A DNA stretch of 64,000 nt, taken from the NCBI GenBank assembly GCA_036504075.1, contig DASXVX010000072.1, forward strand, positions 62,001 through 126,000, read 5' to 3'. The translations under genes were made by a program, and so were the position numbers. Below are positions 24,081 through 32,595 of the stretch, piece by piece. This DNA comes from DASXVX01 sp036504075. Lineage in GTDB: Bacteria > Bacillota > Sulfobacillia > Symbiobacteriales > Symbiobacteriaceae. Each line of letters begins with the position of its first letter. Position 1 is the stretch's first letter. A model generated the notes under the pieces. That model had not been told where the DNA came from and ran no database searches. It saw nothing but the letters and a program-made list of their open reading frames with translations.

Positions 24081-24654
24081 TGCTGACACCTGCCTGCATG
24101 GTCTGTAATGCCTCATCGCTCACGAGTCCTTGATCCCGCAACTCCTTGAGGCGGTCCAGCCATGACCGACGAAGCCCGTCAGCAATCCCCTCCCGCTGCG
24201 CCGCAGCCTCAGCTTCGATCAGTGGCCGGAGGCCGGCCATGTGCAGTTCGGCCCAATCGTATTCCCGGTCATCTTCGGGACGCTGCTCATCGGCTGCAGC
24301 ATCTCGAAAGGTTGCTACCTCGACATAGAGCGAAAGCGCCTGCGGCGCCGGCATGCCGGCGATCAGCTCGCGATGCCTGGCTGCCCAGGCCCGAAACCGG
24401 AGCCCCACGGCCGGAGTATGGTCCGCCACAATCGCCCGGACGACGCCCTGCCATTCGGCCAGTTGAACGGGCCGCCTGGAGGGAGTGGGGCTCGGATCCG
24501 GCGGTTCGGGAGCCAGGTCGCCTGCCCCGAACTCCATGCCAGCCGGTAACTGCTGCCCACCAAATTCAGGACCGCCCGCATCCGGAGCACCCGCCTGCGG
24601 ATCGAAAACACTCATGTCCAACGGATTACCGGGTGTCGTGTTGTCAGCGCGCAA
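24073..24654 (-). CDS. Hypothetical protein, 193 aa
   Basis: A TTG start at 24654 follows GGAGGCGAG. The first 60 residues are low-complexity Pro/Gly, followed by a Pro linker and a helical C-terminal domain. It is the first gene of the minus-strand particle operon. Its promoter should lie in 24655-24842, the divergent gap that it shares with a plus-strand gene. The family is unknown. Confidence 0.5.
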   Translation of the reverse strand: MRADNTTPGNPLDMSVFDPQAGAPDAGGPEFGGQQLPAGMEFGAGDLAPEPPDPSPTPSRRPVQLAEWQGVVRAIVADHTPAVGLRFRAWAARHRELIAGMPAPQALSLYVEVATFRDAAADEQRPEDDREYDWAELHMAGLRPLIEAEAAAQREGIADGLRRSWLDRLKELRDQGLVSDEALQTMQAGVSNG

Positions 24655-24842
24655 TTTTCTCGCCTCCAAGCACGAGAGTAGCGCAGCATAGACCCAAGAC
24701 AATCACCTGCCGTCATCGGTGACATGCAGGGGAAACCGCTTACTGCTCCGTCAGCACGTCAGCAGTCAGCATGGTGTCCGGTGACCGGTAGAATGCGGGT
24801 TGTAGTGCCGTCTGTCATTTGCATTCGGAGGAGGCGTTTGAC

Positions 24843-25211
24843 ATGTCCATCTCAGAGCGCCGGCGTCAGCAAAATCGTGAGGCACAGGCGAAGCGCCGGG
24901 CCACGTTGAAACAGCAGGCAACCAAGGCCGAGACCGCCCGCCAGGAACAGCCTCCGGCCATAGACGTAAGCCGAACGTCAGCTGTTCAAACACCCGCTGC
25001 AACACCGGCGATTACGCCAAACCAGTTCGTTCGGGCCGGCCGAATCGCCGGCCAACTGGAGATGTCCTTTCGCAGCGGGATGCCGATTCCCGCCGAGGAG
25101 GACGCACGGTCATGGCTGGACAATCACCCAATCGGAGCGTCCGTCGCACTGGAGGTACTATCCGTCTCCGGATTGGCGCCGGCCTTCGTCCGGTGGCGAG
25201 GCGCCCGTTGA
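24843..25211 (+). CDS. Basic hypothetical protein, 122 aa
   Basis: The ATG at 24843 follows GGAGGAGGCG. The N-terminus (SERRRQQNREAQAKRRATLK) is strongly basic and helical, like a nucleic-acid-binding arm. A folded C-terminal part follows. Its last 88 bp overlap the 3' end of the convergent ribbon-helix-helix gene. This is unusual, but both frames have good start signals. Confidence 0.45.
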   Translation: MSISERRRQQNREAQAKRRATLKQQATKAETARQEQPPAIDVSRTSAVQTPAATPAITPNQFVRAGRIAGQLEMSFRSGMPIPAEEDARSWLDNHPIGASVALEVLSVSGLAPAFVRWRGAR

Positions 25212-25732
25212 CCAGACTCCAGCACGTGGAGGCGCAGACGGCGCTCCTCCTCGACGTCGGCGAACCAGTCGGCGGCGTCCCCGACTTTGCCGGCGTCCTC
25301 GCGCATTTTTTTACGCTCCTCGGGCGTATTACCCCGGGCTGCAATCTCCATTTGCAGTTGATATTCCCGTAACAATGCCTCCCGCGCCAGTTGAGCAACC
25401 TGGTGCGGGATGATTTTTTTCACATCACCCTGACTTTCGGGCAGCCGTTCAGCAGCACAGCGGTCAACCATGGCCCGGAACCAGACGCTGAGTGTTTGAC
25501 CTCTGGATCGGAGCACGTCACGCAAATCCCGAATCACCGGTCGCGGTAGCATGACCTGCACCAGGCGGGCGTCGGGCAGGTCATGTTCCAAGGCGCACTG
25601 GCTGATCATGCCTCGCAACCATAGGGAGAACGGCTGGTGCCGGTGCTGGAGAATCAGCCCGAGCATGTCCGATAGCTGCCTATCGAGGTAGGCTTCAACT
25701 CGCCGATTATCCGGATGACGCTGTCCAGGCAT
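25124..25732 (-). CDS. Tandem ribbon-helix-helix DNA-binding protein, 202 aa
   Basis: Two successive segments fit the ribbon-helix-helix pattern of a strand, a helix, a turn and a second helix. The first is VEAYLDRQLSDMLGLILQ with its following SLWLRGMISQ, about 12-50. The second is VQVMLPRPVIRDLRDVLR with its following SVWFRAMVDRC, about 58-95. The C-terminal half is charged and helical. Such proteins usually repress their own promoter by binding repeats. A perfect tandem 14-bp repeat sits 20-47 bp upstream of this start. Confidence 0.6.
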   Translation of the reverse strand: MPGQRHPDNRRVEAYLDRQLSDMLGLILQHRHQPFSLWLRGMISQCALEHDLPDARLVQVMLPRPVIRDLRDVLRSRGQTLSVWFRAMVDRCAAERLPESQGDVKKIIPHQVAQLAREALLREYQLQMEIAARGNTPEERKKMREDAGKVGDAADWFADVEEERRLRLHVLESGQRAPRHRTKAGANPETDSTSSATDAPIG

Positions 25733-25751
25733 GTTCGTGCCTCCAATCGCA

Positions 25752-25779
25752 GGTGTGTGGACACCGGTGTGTGGACACC
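25752..25779. repeat. Tandem 14-bp direct repeat, candidate operator
   Basis: Two adjacent copies of GGTGTGTGGACACC lie in the 50-bp gap between the helicase stop and the ribbon-helix-helix gene start. The same 14-mer occurs at 6861-6892 in inverted arrangement. Confidence 0.65.
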
Positions 25780-25782
25780 CAG

Positions 25783-27123
25783 TTAATTGCTGCTACCGTG
25801 CTCGACCCGCATGCCCAAAGTGCGATAGACCTGCAGCCGTTCAATCGCCTGGTTATGCAGCGTCTTCACCGCCAGATCTGCCAAGTCATAGACCACGGCC
25901 GACCGCTTGCCCTGAAATGACCTCATCACCCGGCCGACCTGCTGCTGCAGGCGGGGGGCCGACCGGCCCGGCGCAGCCAGCACGAGACAATCGAGCGATG
26001 GGAGATCCAGGCCTTCGTCCGCCAGTTTCGTGGCCACCAGTACCACGCGCCCCTGTGCTACCGCCTCAAAAATCCGCTTGCGCTCCTGCGGTGGCACATC
26101 ACCGGTCACGGCCACGGCCGGAATCCCGAATTTTTTGGTCAGTAGCGCCGTCAGAAACTGGGCATGTGCTACCAGTTCCGCCAGCACGATCACCCGACGG
26201 CCGCCCCGGACCTCGCGGGCGATGATGGAGCACACCAGCTGGTTCCGTTGAGCGTCGGCCGCCCGGGCTTGCTGGAGAGCGGACCACTGACCAGGTCCCC
26301 AATACCGGAACCCCGTGGGCACGACCCTCACGACCGGGATCAGGATGCGCCCCCGGGCCAGCAACAGTTTCGGGTCAATCGTGGCGAGGTCCTGACCAAG
26401 GATCGCCCGGGCCAGCGGGCCCAGCCCGTCGGTGCGGTCAGGAGTGGCCGTGAGACCCACCCGGTACCGGGCCGGGAACTGCGATGCCACCCGGGCGATG
26501 GTGATCGCAGGAAGGTGATGAGATTCGTCGATTACGATGCAGCCAAACTTCTTGCCGACCTGCTGCGCCAGCGCCGGATTTTTGCCAAACGACTGGATCA
26601 TACCAACGGTGAAATGCGTTCCGAGCCCGAACTCCCCCTCCCCGATGTACCCATACGCCCGGGGAGGCAGGTTGAATAGACCCTTGGCCCGCTCGGTCGC
26701 CTGCCGGGCCAGGTCCTTCGTATGAACCAACCAAAGCGTCGGCTGCCTGAAGGCGGCCACCAGGGCGAGGCCGGTATTGGTTTTGCCGGATCCCGGCATA
26801 CCGACGAGCATTCCGCCGCCGGCGATCGCCAGCCCTTTGGCCGCGTCGGCCTGCTCCGGTCGCAGCTCGCCATGCCATCCGAAGTCGACAGAGGGCAGAC
26901 ATAGCCGTCGGTCGATTATTTGAACGGGCGTCATCGCCTGGACATAAGGCAATAGCCCTCTGGGTAAGGTAATCTGAGCCGGCGTGTTCAGGTAGAACCG
27001 GACCACGCGGTGTTCGCCTTTGGGGACCCGGCCACGGCGCCGGAACAAACCCAGCGATAGCAGGCGAGGCCGGAGCTCACCGGGCGATGGGATGATCAAA
27101 TTCTCGCCGACTATCACCTGCAT
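25783..27123 (-). CDS. Superfamily 2 DNA helicase (XPB/RadD-like)
   Basis: The 446-aa protein has Walker A GMPGSGKT (108-115), Walker B DESHH (199-203), motif III LTATPDR (about 222-228) and motif VI QQQVGRVMR (about 400). The layout is that of phage UvsW/XPB-type helicases, with a short N-terminal domain before the Q/LRPEQ motif at 87-91. It probably unwinds or remodels branched DNA during viral replication. It is the only replication-type ATPase recognised in the element. Confidence 0.85.
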   Translation of the reverse strand: MQVIVGENLIIPSPGELRPRLLSLGLFRRRGRVPKGEHRVVRFYLNTPAQITLPRGLLPYVQAMTPVQIIDRRLCLPSVDFGWHGELRPEQADAAKGLAIAGGGMLVGMPGSGKTNTGLALVAAFRQPTLWLVHTKDLARQATERAKGLFNLPPRAYGYIGEGEFGLGTHFTVGMIQSFGKNPALAQQVGKKFGCIVIDESHHLPAITIARVASQFPARYRVGLTATPDRTDGLGPLARAILGQDLATIDPKLLLARGRILIPVVRVVPTGFRYWGPGQWSALQQARAADAQRNQLVCSIIAREVRGGRRVIVLAELVAHAQFLTALLTKKFGIPAVAVTGDVPPQERKRIFEAVAQGRVVLVATKLADEGLDLPSLDCLVLAAPGRSAPRLQQQVGRVMRSFQGKRSAVVYDLADLAVKTLHNQAIERLQVYRTLGMRVEHGSSN

Positions 27124-27165
27124 GTAGTTTGCTCGCCTCCCCGCACCCAGGACTGCAATGCAAGA

Positions 27166-27187
27166 AGCCCCCGGCTTTCCGAGGGCT
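27166..27187 (-). terminator. Terminator-like hairpin
   Basis: AGCCCCCGG pairs with CCGAGGGCT (one mismatch) around TTTC. On the minus strand TTCTTG follows. It lies after the 142-aa regulator-like gene. Confidence 0.55.
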
Positions 27188-27239
27188 CCTCACAAATACT
27201 CCATATTACTCAAATTCTACTTCCGATAGGCCGTAACGG

Positions 27240-27668
27240 TCAAGCATTTACGCAGTGCCGTTGTCGATCGTCGTAAAACCGCCCCCAGATCAACAGCGGA
27301 ATCGACTGCGCAAGCCACCGCATCCGCCGGTATTCCAGGCCGGCCGCCCGGGCGACCTCGGTAATGGTGCCGTTCTCGTCCTGAAGCCAGTAGTCGGCGG
27401 CCTGACGCTCCAAAGGCGACAGGCCGTTCAACCATAATTCCACGGCGGCCACCTGGCGAGCCCTCGTTTCGCGCCGCTCTACATAGCGTTCAGCCGCTCC
27501 ACCACCGCCACCGCCGCCCATAACCACCGACTGCGAGTAGTCGGTGCAGCCGGACGCCCCGGGGCCTTTGTCCAGTTCCTCAAGCTCCGCAACCCAATCC
27601 ATGTACCGCCGCAACCATCTCGCGATCTTCCGAGGGGTGAACTTTGACTCCGGCGTCGTCGCGGACAT
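27240..27668 (-). CDS. Phage late-regulator-like protein, 142 aa
   Basis: The protein has a basic N-terminal helix, a poly-Gly stretch (about 52-58), and a C-terminal sigma-4-like helix-turn-helix. The sequence LSPLERQAADYWLQDE, then GTITEVARAAGLEYRRM, resembles ArpU/RinA-type late transcription activators. A terminator follows it, and the helicase gene lies next downstream. The ArpU-like call is by pattern only. Confidence 0.5.
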   Translation of the reverse strand: MSATTPESKFTPRKIARWLRRYMDWVAELEELDKGPGASGCTDYSQSVVMGGGGGGGAAERYVERRETRARQVAAVELWLNGLSPLERQAADYWLQDENGTITEVARAAGLEYRRMRWLAQSIPLLIWGRFYDDRQRHCVNA

Positions 27669-27697
27669 GCGGTCCCCCCCTGTGTCGTTTTGAAGGT

Positions 27698-27711
27698 GCC
27701 GCGCGCGCGGC
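27698..27711. repeat. GC palindrome, partial copy
   Basis: The 14-bp palindrome GCCGCGCGCGCGGC keeps the GGT left flank of the full 22-bp element, but its right flank is replaced by TTTTT. It lies in the gap between two minus-strand genes, just downstream of a stop codon. Confidence 0.55.
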
Positions 27712-27747
27712 TTTTTGTTTTTTCACATCCAGCCGCTCCGGCGGGGC

Positions 27748-28407
27748 CTAGTGGAGCATATCCAGCAAGGCACCCGCCAGTTCCTTCAGCCACTCCAGCC
27801 GGCCCTTTGGCACCACCGCCCGGGCTCTCTCCATCCAACAGCGCCGCAGGGCTTCGCTCAGGCGGTACATGCTGCCGTGCCAGGTGTTCGGTTCAGCTTG
27901 TGAACGTTCTTCCCGTAAGTGCGCCTGCAGAATCGGGAACAGTTCTTCGACGAAGGCCCGTGCGTCGGATGGGTAATCGTAGACCGCAAGCTCATGGCCG
28001 TCGCTCTCGTAGAACTCCCGCTGCTCCATCAGCCAGGGCATGATTTCGGGGCCGTCGGTCGGGCAATCGTCCCAGAGTTCGCGCGCCCGCTCCATGGTGA
28101 GCGCCCCCAGACGCCGCCATTCGCAGATCTTCCGCAGCACGTTCGTGATGGTCCGCTTCTCGTCGAAGTGGTCTCTGCGGCTGATCTTGCCCAGGATATA
28201 TTCCATGTCTTTGGCGTTGGCGAGGAACTTCAGGAAGTCCCAGCCCTCCGTCGCTGGCCAGTGATACCCGTAGGTGCCGTAATCGGTATGCGCCACGAAA
28301 AGGCCGTTGGGGTTGATGAAGAAGTAACCCCACTCGAACCCGTCTTTCCGAACGAAGAAGGTTCGCATCCCATTCACCGTCTTGATTACCTGCCGCTGTT
28401 GTTTCAT
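27748..28407 (-). CDS. Hypothetical phage protein, 219 aa
   Basis: The ATG at 28407 is chosen over upstream codons because the compact domain starts there. The aromatic-rich first half (WGYFFINPNGLFVAHTDYG, TYGYHWPATEGWDFLKFL) is the type of sequence seen in conserved phage proteins of unknown function. The second half is helical. It is 5 bp from the upstream S1-domain gene, so it is cotranscribed. Confidence 0.6.
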   Translation of the reverse strand: MKQQRQVIKTVNGMRTFFVRKDGFEWGYFFINPNGLFVAHTDYGTYGYHWPATEGWDFLKFLANAKDMEYILGKISRRDHFDEKRTITNVLRKICEWRRLGALTMERARELWDDCPTDGPEIMPWLMEQREFYESDGHELAVYDYPSDARAFVEELFPILQAHLREERSQAEPNTWHGSMYRLSEALRRCWMERARAVVPKGRLEWLKELAGALLDMLH

Positions 28408-28412
28408 GGCCG

Positions 28413-30017
28413 TTACCCAGCCAGGTGGGCGCTGCACTCAGTCACCGGCCGGGGCCCGAATACGATCTTCACGCCGGCCAGGCGGCCCACCCGATTCTCC
28501 TCCGGCAGCTCCTGCGGGTCCGAGTAGAAATCCGCAAGCGGACAGATATCCGCCTTCACGCACTTGGGGCAAAGGCCGGCCGTTGACAGCAGTTGATCGA
28601 ACAGCGCCGGCGCCACTTGTTCGGTGATGTGCCCCGTTTCGGCATCATCGCTGCCCAGGGCTGCCGCAGCCTTGTCAAGTACCCGGCCGGCGATCGCATT
28701 TCGCCCCGCTGCCCGAGGCGTCCCCGGCCCGAGCTTCGGCTCGATCACCGGCATAGCCTTTGCCACGTCCGCCCCGCGAGCGCTGATCGGTTGCTCCGGT
28801 TTCACAGGCTGCTGCTCATCCGCTTCCAGAGGAATGCGCTCCTCCGGGTGACTGGGCGCCGCCTTGATGGACAACTCGGCCTTCGGACGGCTTAGGCCAG
28901 ACGCCGGCATGACCGCTAACACCTTGACGTTCACCAGGTCGCCCGGGCGCAGCCAGTCCCGCACATCAATACACCAGCCGCTCCGCAAAACGTTGGACTT
29001 GGTGACGCGGCCCCTGATCCACTTGCCAGCGTAGTAGAACTCCGTCAGGTTGATCAGGGCAAAGTGGCCGCCCATCTCGTCGACCTTCTCGACGACGCCC
29101 TCGTAGACGTGACCAACCTCGGGCAGCCGCTCCCCGGCCTCCTGAAGCGTCGGTGCGACACCGGCCTTTTGCAGGGCCAGGGCCATCGCCGTGGGCGCCG
29201 TCGTAACAAGCGGTCGAACTGCAGCGATCGGTTCCACTTTGGCCTGTTCCTGTCCACCCGGGAGGAGATTAGCGGCGACCAGGTCCCGGGGGCCAGTCGG
29301 ATCAGGATTCCCCAAGTCGCCCTCCACCTGCACACTGCCTGGCTCGACGGACTCAGCGATCAAAGCGCCCGATACCGCCTCCTCGGTGAGTTTGCGCTGC
29401 TCAAGTTCTTTCATCACGTCCGCAGCGGTCAGCTGCTGGTATTGCTTCATGCCCTCACCGGCTTCCTGGCCGTCCGCCCCCTGTTCGATTTCTGCCGGCT
29501 CCCCGGCATGACCGAACGCGGCGCCCTCTGACCCTTGCTGGGCCTGAATACCTGGCTGTTCGATTTCAGGTGCCGGCGTCACGCCCGGCCGCCCTGCCTT
29601 CTCCCATACTCCGCGCTGGTACACTACGCCCTTCGCTGAGAATCCGATCTCCGCCGCCAGCGCTTGAGCGCTCTTGACCGTGAATCCTTCACCGGCCGCA
29701 AACCGGGCGTACAGCCTGGCCTTGTCGTCATCCGTCATCCGGCGAGCGTGCCCGGTTGGCTCCGGTTCCTCTGCCGCCGTTAACGGCGGCAGGCCCCACT
29801 CATTAACCAGCGCCTGCCCCTTCGCAGCCAGGAGAAACCGGCATTTCGGGGGGTCCTTGGCGTTCACTTCCGCCACCAGACCCGTAGCCCCCAAGAGACG
29901 TATGTCTCGGGCCGTCACCTCACGGTTGACGATCTCACTGATCTGCCGCACCGTGGCCGGCGGCGGCAACTGGGCGAGCGCCTTGATGATGCCCTCCTGC
30001 TCCGACGTTAGAATCAT
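28413..30017 (-). CDS. Winged-helix and S1-domain protein, 534 aa
   Basis: The ATG at 30017 is preceded by AAAGGAGGT and overlaps the upstream stop by four bases. The longer open frame above it is a shadow. Residues 1-75 form a winged-helix-like domain (ATVRQISEIVNREVTARDI). A second HTH-like stretch lies at about 90-130, then a low-complexity region. An S1/OB RNA-binding domain (about 325-415) begins VGHVYEGVVEKVDEMGGHF. The end carries CPKC-x5-CPLADFY, probably metal-binding. It may be a nucleic-acid-binding replication or regulation factor. Confidence 0.6.
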   Translation of the reverse strand: MILTSEQEGIIKALAQLPPPATVRQISEIVNREVTARDIRLLGATGLVAEVNAKDPPKCRFLLAAKGQALVNEWGLPPLTAAEEPEPTGHARRMTDDDKARLYARFAAGEGFTVKSAQALAAEIGFSAKGVVYQRGVWEKAGRPGVTPAPEIEQPGIQAQQGSEGAAFGHAGEPAEIEQGADGQEAGEGMKQYQQLTAADVMKELEQRKLTEEAVSGALIAESVEPGSVQVEGDLGNPDPTGPRDLVAANLLPGGQEQAKVEPIAAVRPLVTTAPTAMALALQKAGVAPTLQEAGERLPEVGHVYEGVVEKVDEMGGHFALINLTEFYYAGKWIRGRVTKSNVLRSGWCIDVRDWLRPGDLVNVKVLAVMPASGLSRPKAELSIKAAPSHPEERIPLEADEQQPVKPEQPISARGADVAKAMPVIEPKLGPGTPRAAGRNAIAGRVLDKAAAALGSDDAETGHITEQVAPALFDQLLSTAGLCPKCVKADICPLADFYSDPQELPEENRVGRLAGVKIVFGPRPVTECSAHLAG

Positions 30018-30567
30018 GTTCGGGAGACCTCCTTTCCAACAGGCAACGACACGGACAAGTTGTCGAGCATATGCCGGGCCGCCTTCCGGAGATCCTGAGT
30101 CGGGGGCCTGCCGTCGGCAGCTCGCTCCAGGATCCGCAAGATTGCCACTTGGGCTTCCGGCGCCCAGATCGTATAGCCCCACCGGACCGTTTGGGCCATG
30201 ATCTCCGACCGCTGTTCCGCATCCAGCAGAGCCATTCGTGGCTGCCAGATGTCCCGGTATATTCGCTGCCGCAGCTCCCGGAGTTGCCGCTGCATACGCC
30301 CTGGCTGATACTGACCCGACAGGGCTTCCGCCACGTCGGAAATCGCTTTCAATGCGCCGTCGAGGTAAAGCAGCAAGCTCCGTTCTGCATCTCCCAGGGG
30401 CTTGGGCGAGGCCGGTTCCGGCCCGCCCGCCTCCTCTGCCTCCGCCAGGACCTGCACCACCAGGTCGCGACGTCCACCCGCTTCTGGCCCATCGCCGCAC
30501 ATGCCTCCAGGATCTCGGCGATGCCAGATAGCCGGCGGGCCCGAGCCTCGGTCAATTCAGTGGTCAA
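30014..30567 (-). pseudogene. Helical protein gene with an apparent one-base frameshift
   Basis: The TTG at 30567 overlaps the upstream stop (TTGA) and begins a frame reading LTEARARRLSGIAEILEA. That frame loses its sense near 30478. From there the neighbouring frame continues naturally with RRDLVVQVLAEAEEAGG to a stop at 30014. One extra C at about 30475-30480 would restore a single protein of about 184 aa. Alternatively, translation could begin at the ATG at 30502 (162 aa). The downstream S1-domain gene overlaps the end by ATGA. Confidence 0.5.
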
Positions 30568-30788
30568 GGTTGCTTCCCCACCTTATCAGGGGCTTTCAGC
30601 CGCTCCGGCGGCGCCTTCTGAATTCGTTCGTCTACCAACGTCGGCAAGGTGTCGCCCTCCAGCTTGTACGTCCAGCCCCACCTGGTGTCGAAGTCCACGC
30701 TGGCGATCTTCCCTGACCTGGTGATGCCGGCCACCGTCTCGGCCACCGAGTCACCGGGCTTAAATGGCGCCGGCGTTCTAATGACCAT
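30564..30788 (-). CDS. Hypothetical protein, 74 aa
   Basis: The ATG at 30788 lies inside the end of the upstream gene (11-bp overlap). The sequence has a beta-barrel feel (KPGDSVAETVAGITRSGKIASVDFDTRW, positions about 9-36), like KOW/SH3-type phage proteins. It overlaps the next start at TTGA. The family is unknown. Confidence 0.5.
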   Translation of the reverse strand: MVIRTPAPFKPGDSVAETVAGITRSGKIASVDFDTRWGWTYKLEGDTLPTLVDERIQKAPPERLKAPDKVGKQP

Positions 30789-31191
30789 CGGGCTGCCCCG
30801 CCGGCACAAAGTACCAGCGCTCACCGTCACCCGTCAGTTCCGTCATCTGGCAGCAGTTCGCACCGATCCGCCGGGGGGTTACCCAACCTGTCGGCCATTT
30901 TGCTGCCAGCCGCTCGGCCAGTTGCACCGTGGTAAGGCCTTCGGGCAAGGTCGCCTGCAGTTCGGCGACAATCGCATGCCGGAGTGCCTCCCGATCGATG
31001 GCCGCATTCTTGGCCTGAACAGCCGACGCCTCGCGGGTTTCGGCCGGCTTGCCTGCGCCCAGAATCCGCTCAAGCCCATCGATCGCGTTGTCGACCTGGG
31101 CGAGTTCGCCCTCGAGGCGCTCACGCTCGGCCATCAATTCCTCCCGATGGCCGGCAAGATCCGCCCGAACCCGGCTGAGAATTTCGCTCAT
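30778..31191 (-). CDS. Coiled-coil plus winged-helix-like protein, 137 aa
   Basis: The ATG at 31191 starts the compact protein. The N-terminal half is a charged coiled coil (about 1-45). The C-terminal half (about 70-137) resembles a winged helix: GLTTVQLAERLAAKWPTGWVTPRRI, then a strand pair GERWYFVPA. It is likely a DNA-binding dimer. It directly follows the Xre-type gene. Confidence 0.55.
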   Translation of the reverse strand: MSEILSRVRADLAGHREELMAERERLEGELAQVDNAIDGLERILGAGKPAETREASAVQAKNAAIDREALRHAIVAELQATLPEGLTTVQLAERLAAKWPTGWVTPRRIGANCCQMTELTGDGERWYFVPAGQPDGH

Positions 31192-31192
31192 G

Positions 31193-32230
31193 CTACTTCC
31201 CTCCCCCAGCAACCGCCGTAAGCAGCTCGGGATCCATGGCGGTCTGGCCGGCCGACAGTTGGGCGAGTTCGGCCTTGAGCACGCTGTGCATCTGCCGGGT
31301 GCCCGACGAAACCGCTTGAATCCACGACGGCGGCACCTGAGCCGTGACCATGTCCGCCTCAACACCGAAATAGTGGGCCAGCGCCCGGACCTGGCCCGCC
31401 TGGTCGGGCCACCGCCCCGGCATCAGGCTGTTGCGCTCAACCTGGCTGATGAAGGCCTCCGTGACCCGGACCTCGCCGCCGGCGGAGACTTCATGAGCCA
31501 GATCTCTTATGCTCAGCCGGCGCCGTGCTCGCAGCAAACTTAAGAGCGAAAGGCTCCTGATCGGGCCCCGGCGCATCAACGGCTCCGGACCTGCCGCTAC
31601 AAAGGTCTCCTCCATCTGGAGTCCCAGCAGGGCGCAGAGCCGGGCGGCCTGGTCTGGAGTCGGCAGCTGCCGCCCTTCCTCCACCCGCTGGTAATCGGCG
31701 CCGGTCATACCGACGGCCAGAGCGATCTCCCGCGGGCTCGACCCCGTCGCCAGGCGGGCGGTGATCAACGGCCAGTTGCGGGGCAGGACTGCGATCTGCC
31801 CGGGTTCGGCTGCCACGTTGCCCACGGGCGAATTCAGCCGCCAATCATCCGGCCTTTGATGGTTTAAGGCCGGCGGTGCCGCATCTGACCTGGCATCATT
31901 CTGGCCAGTGCGGTTACCATTCTGAAACACCGCCCGGAAGTCCGTGTAGTGCTTGGACAGCACCCGGTACTCGATGCCCCACTCTTCGGCCAGGAGGAAG
32001 AGTCTGGTCGACTCGCCGGCCTGGGCCAGCCGCCGGACTTCCCGGAGCTGATCGGCAGTCAGTTCCGCGGCCGGCCCCGGGGTGGACTTACTGTTCACAA
32101 TAGCAGCGTACTGGCGGGCAACCTCCTGGAAGGGAACCTCCCAGCGCTCGGAAAGCCCCTTCAAGCGGGCGTAGCCCTTCTCCTTGGCCACCTGACGAAT
32201 CTCCTCGATCTGTGCCTGAGTTAACGGCAT
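31193..32230 (-). CDS. Multi-HTH transcription factor (Xre type), 345 aa
   Basis: The ATG at 32230 is well spaced from AGAGGTG. Two short helix-turn-helix-like segments lie in the first 100 residues. A first Xre-like domain (about 155-205, ATGSSPREIALAVGMTGADY) follows, and then a second (about 225-290, LLRARRRLSIRDLAHEV with FISQVERNSLMPG). Multiple HTH units in one protein suggest a regulator that binds several sites. Targets are unknown. Confidence 0.65.
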   Translation of the reverse strand: MPLTQAQIEEIRQVAKEKGYARLKGLSERWEVPFQEVARQYAAIVNSKSTPGPAAELTADQLREVRRLAQAGESTRLFLLAEEWGIEYRVLSKHYTDFRAVFQNGNRTGQNDARSDAAPPALNHQRPDDWRLNSPVGNVAAEPGQIAVLPRNWPLITARLATGSSPREIALAVGMTGADYQRVEEGRQLPTPDQAARLCALLGLQMEETFVAAGPEPLMRRGPIRSLSLLSLLRARRRLSIRDLAHEVSAGGEVRVTEAFISQVERNSLMPGRWPDQAGQVRALAHYFGVEADMVTAQVPPSWIQAVSSGTRQMHSVLKAELAQLSAGQTAMDPELLTAVAGGGK

Positions 32231-32253
32231 GCTGTTCACCTCTGCTACTGTAA

Positions 32254-32595
32254 TTATCGCGGCCTGAAGACTTCCAGGATGCTACCCAGGCGCCACCGCC
32301 GGCGCCCGGCCGGGTCCCCGTACAGGTGGAAGCAGTTCGGGTGCACATTCACGTACTCCGACGCCGGCGGCAGGAACATGATCACGTCGGCCTCGTCGTC
32401 CCAGAAGAGCGCCTTGACGGCCTTGATCTCTTCCCAGGTCGGGTACCGATCCGGCCGGCTCATGGAGACGTGCAACTCCTGGCCGTCGACGCTGGCGATG
32501 ATGCGCAGCCCTTTCCACTCGAACCGCAGCGCCACGCCGGACGGGAGCAGACTCACTTGCCGGGCCCGTGCCGTCATCGCAATTGCGCTACCCAT
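32254..32595 (-). CDS. DUF7694-like phage protein, 113 aa
   Basis: The HVSMSRPDRYPTWEEIKAVK stretch followed by MFLPPASEYVNVHPNCFHLY is typical of a small conserved phage family of unknown function (I believe DUF7694). The ATG at 32595 overlaps the preceding stop by 8 bp. Its role is unknown. Confidence 0.65.
   Translation of the reverse strand: MGSAIAMTARARQVSLLPSGVALRFEWKGLRIIASVDGQELHVSMSRPDRYPTWEEIKAVKALFWDDEADVIMFLPPASEYVNVHPNCFHLYGDPAGRRRWRLGSILEVFRPR

Noticed and set aside
28413..30500. 695-codon reading of the S1-domain gene
   Set aside because: The AAAGGAGGT site before the ATG at 30017 and the ATGA overlap with the upstream gene fix the true start. The extra upstream codons are shadow of the neighbouring gene.
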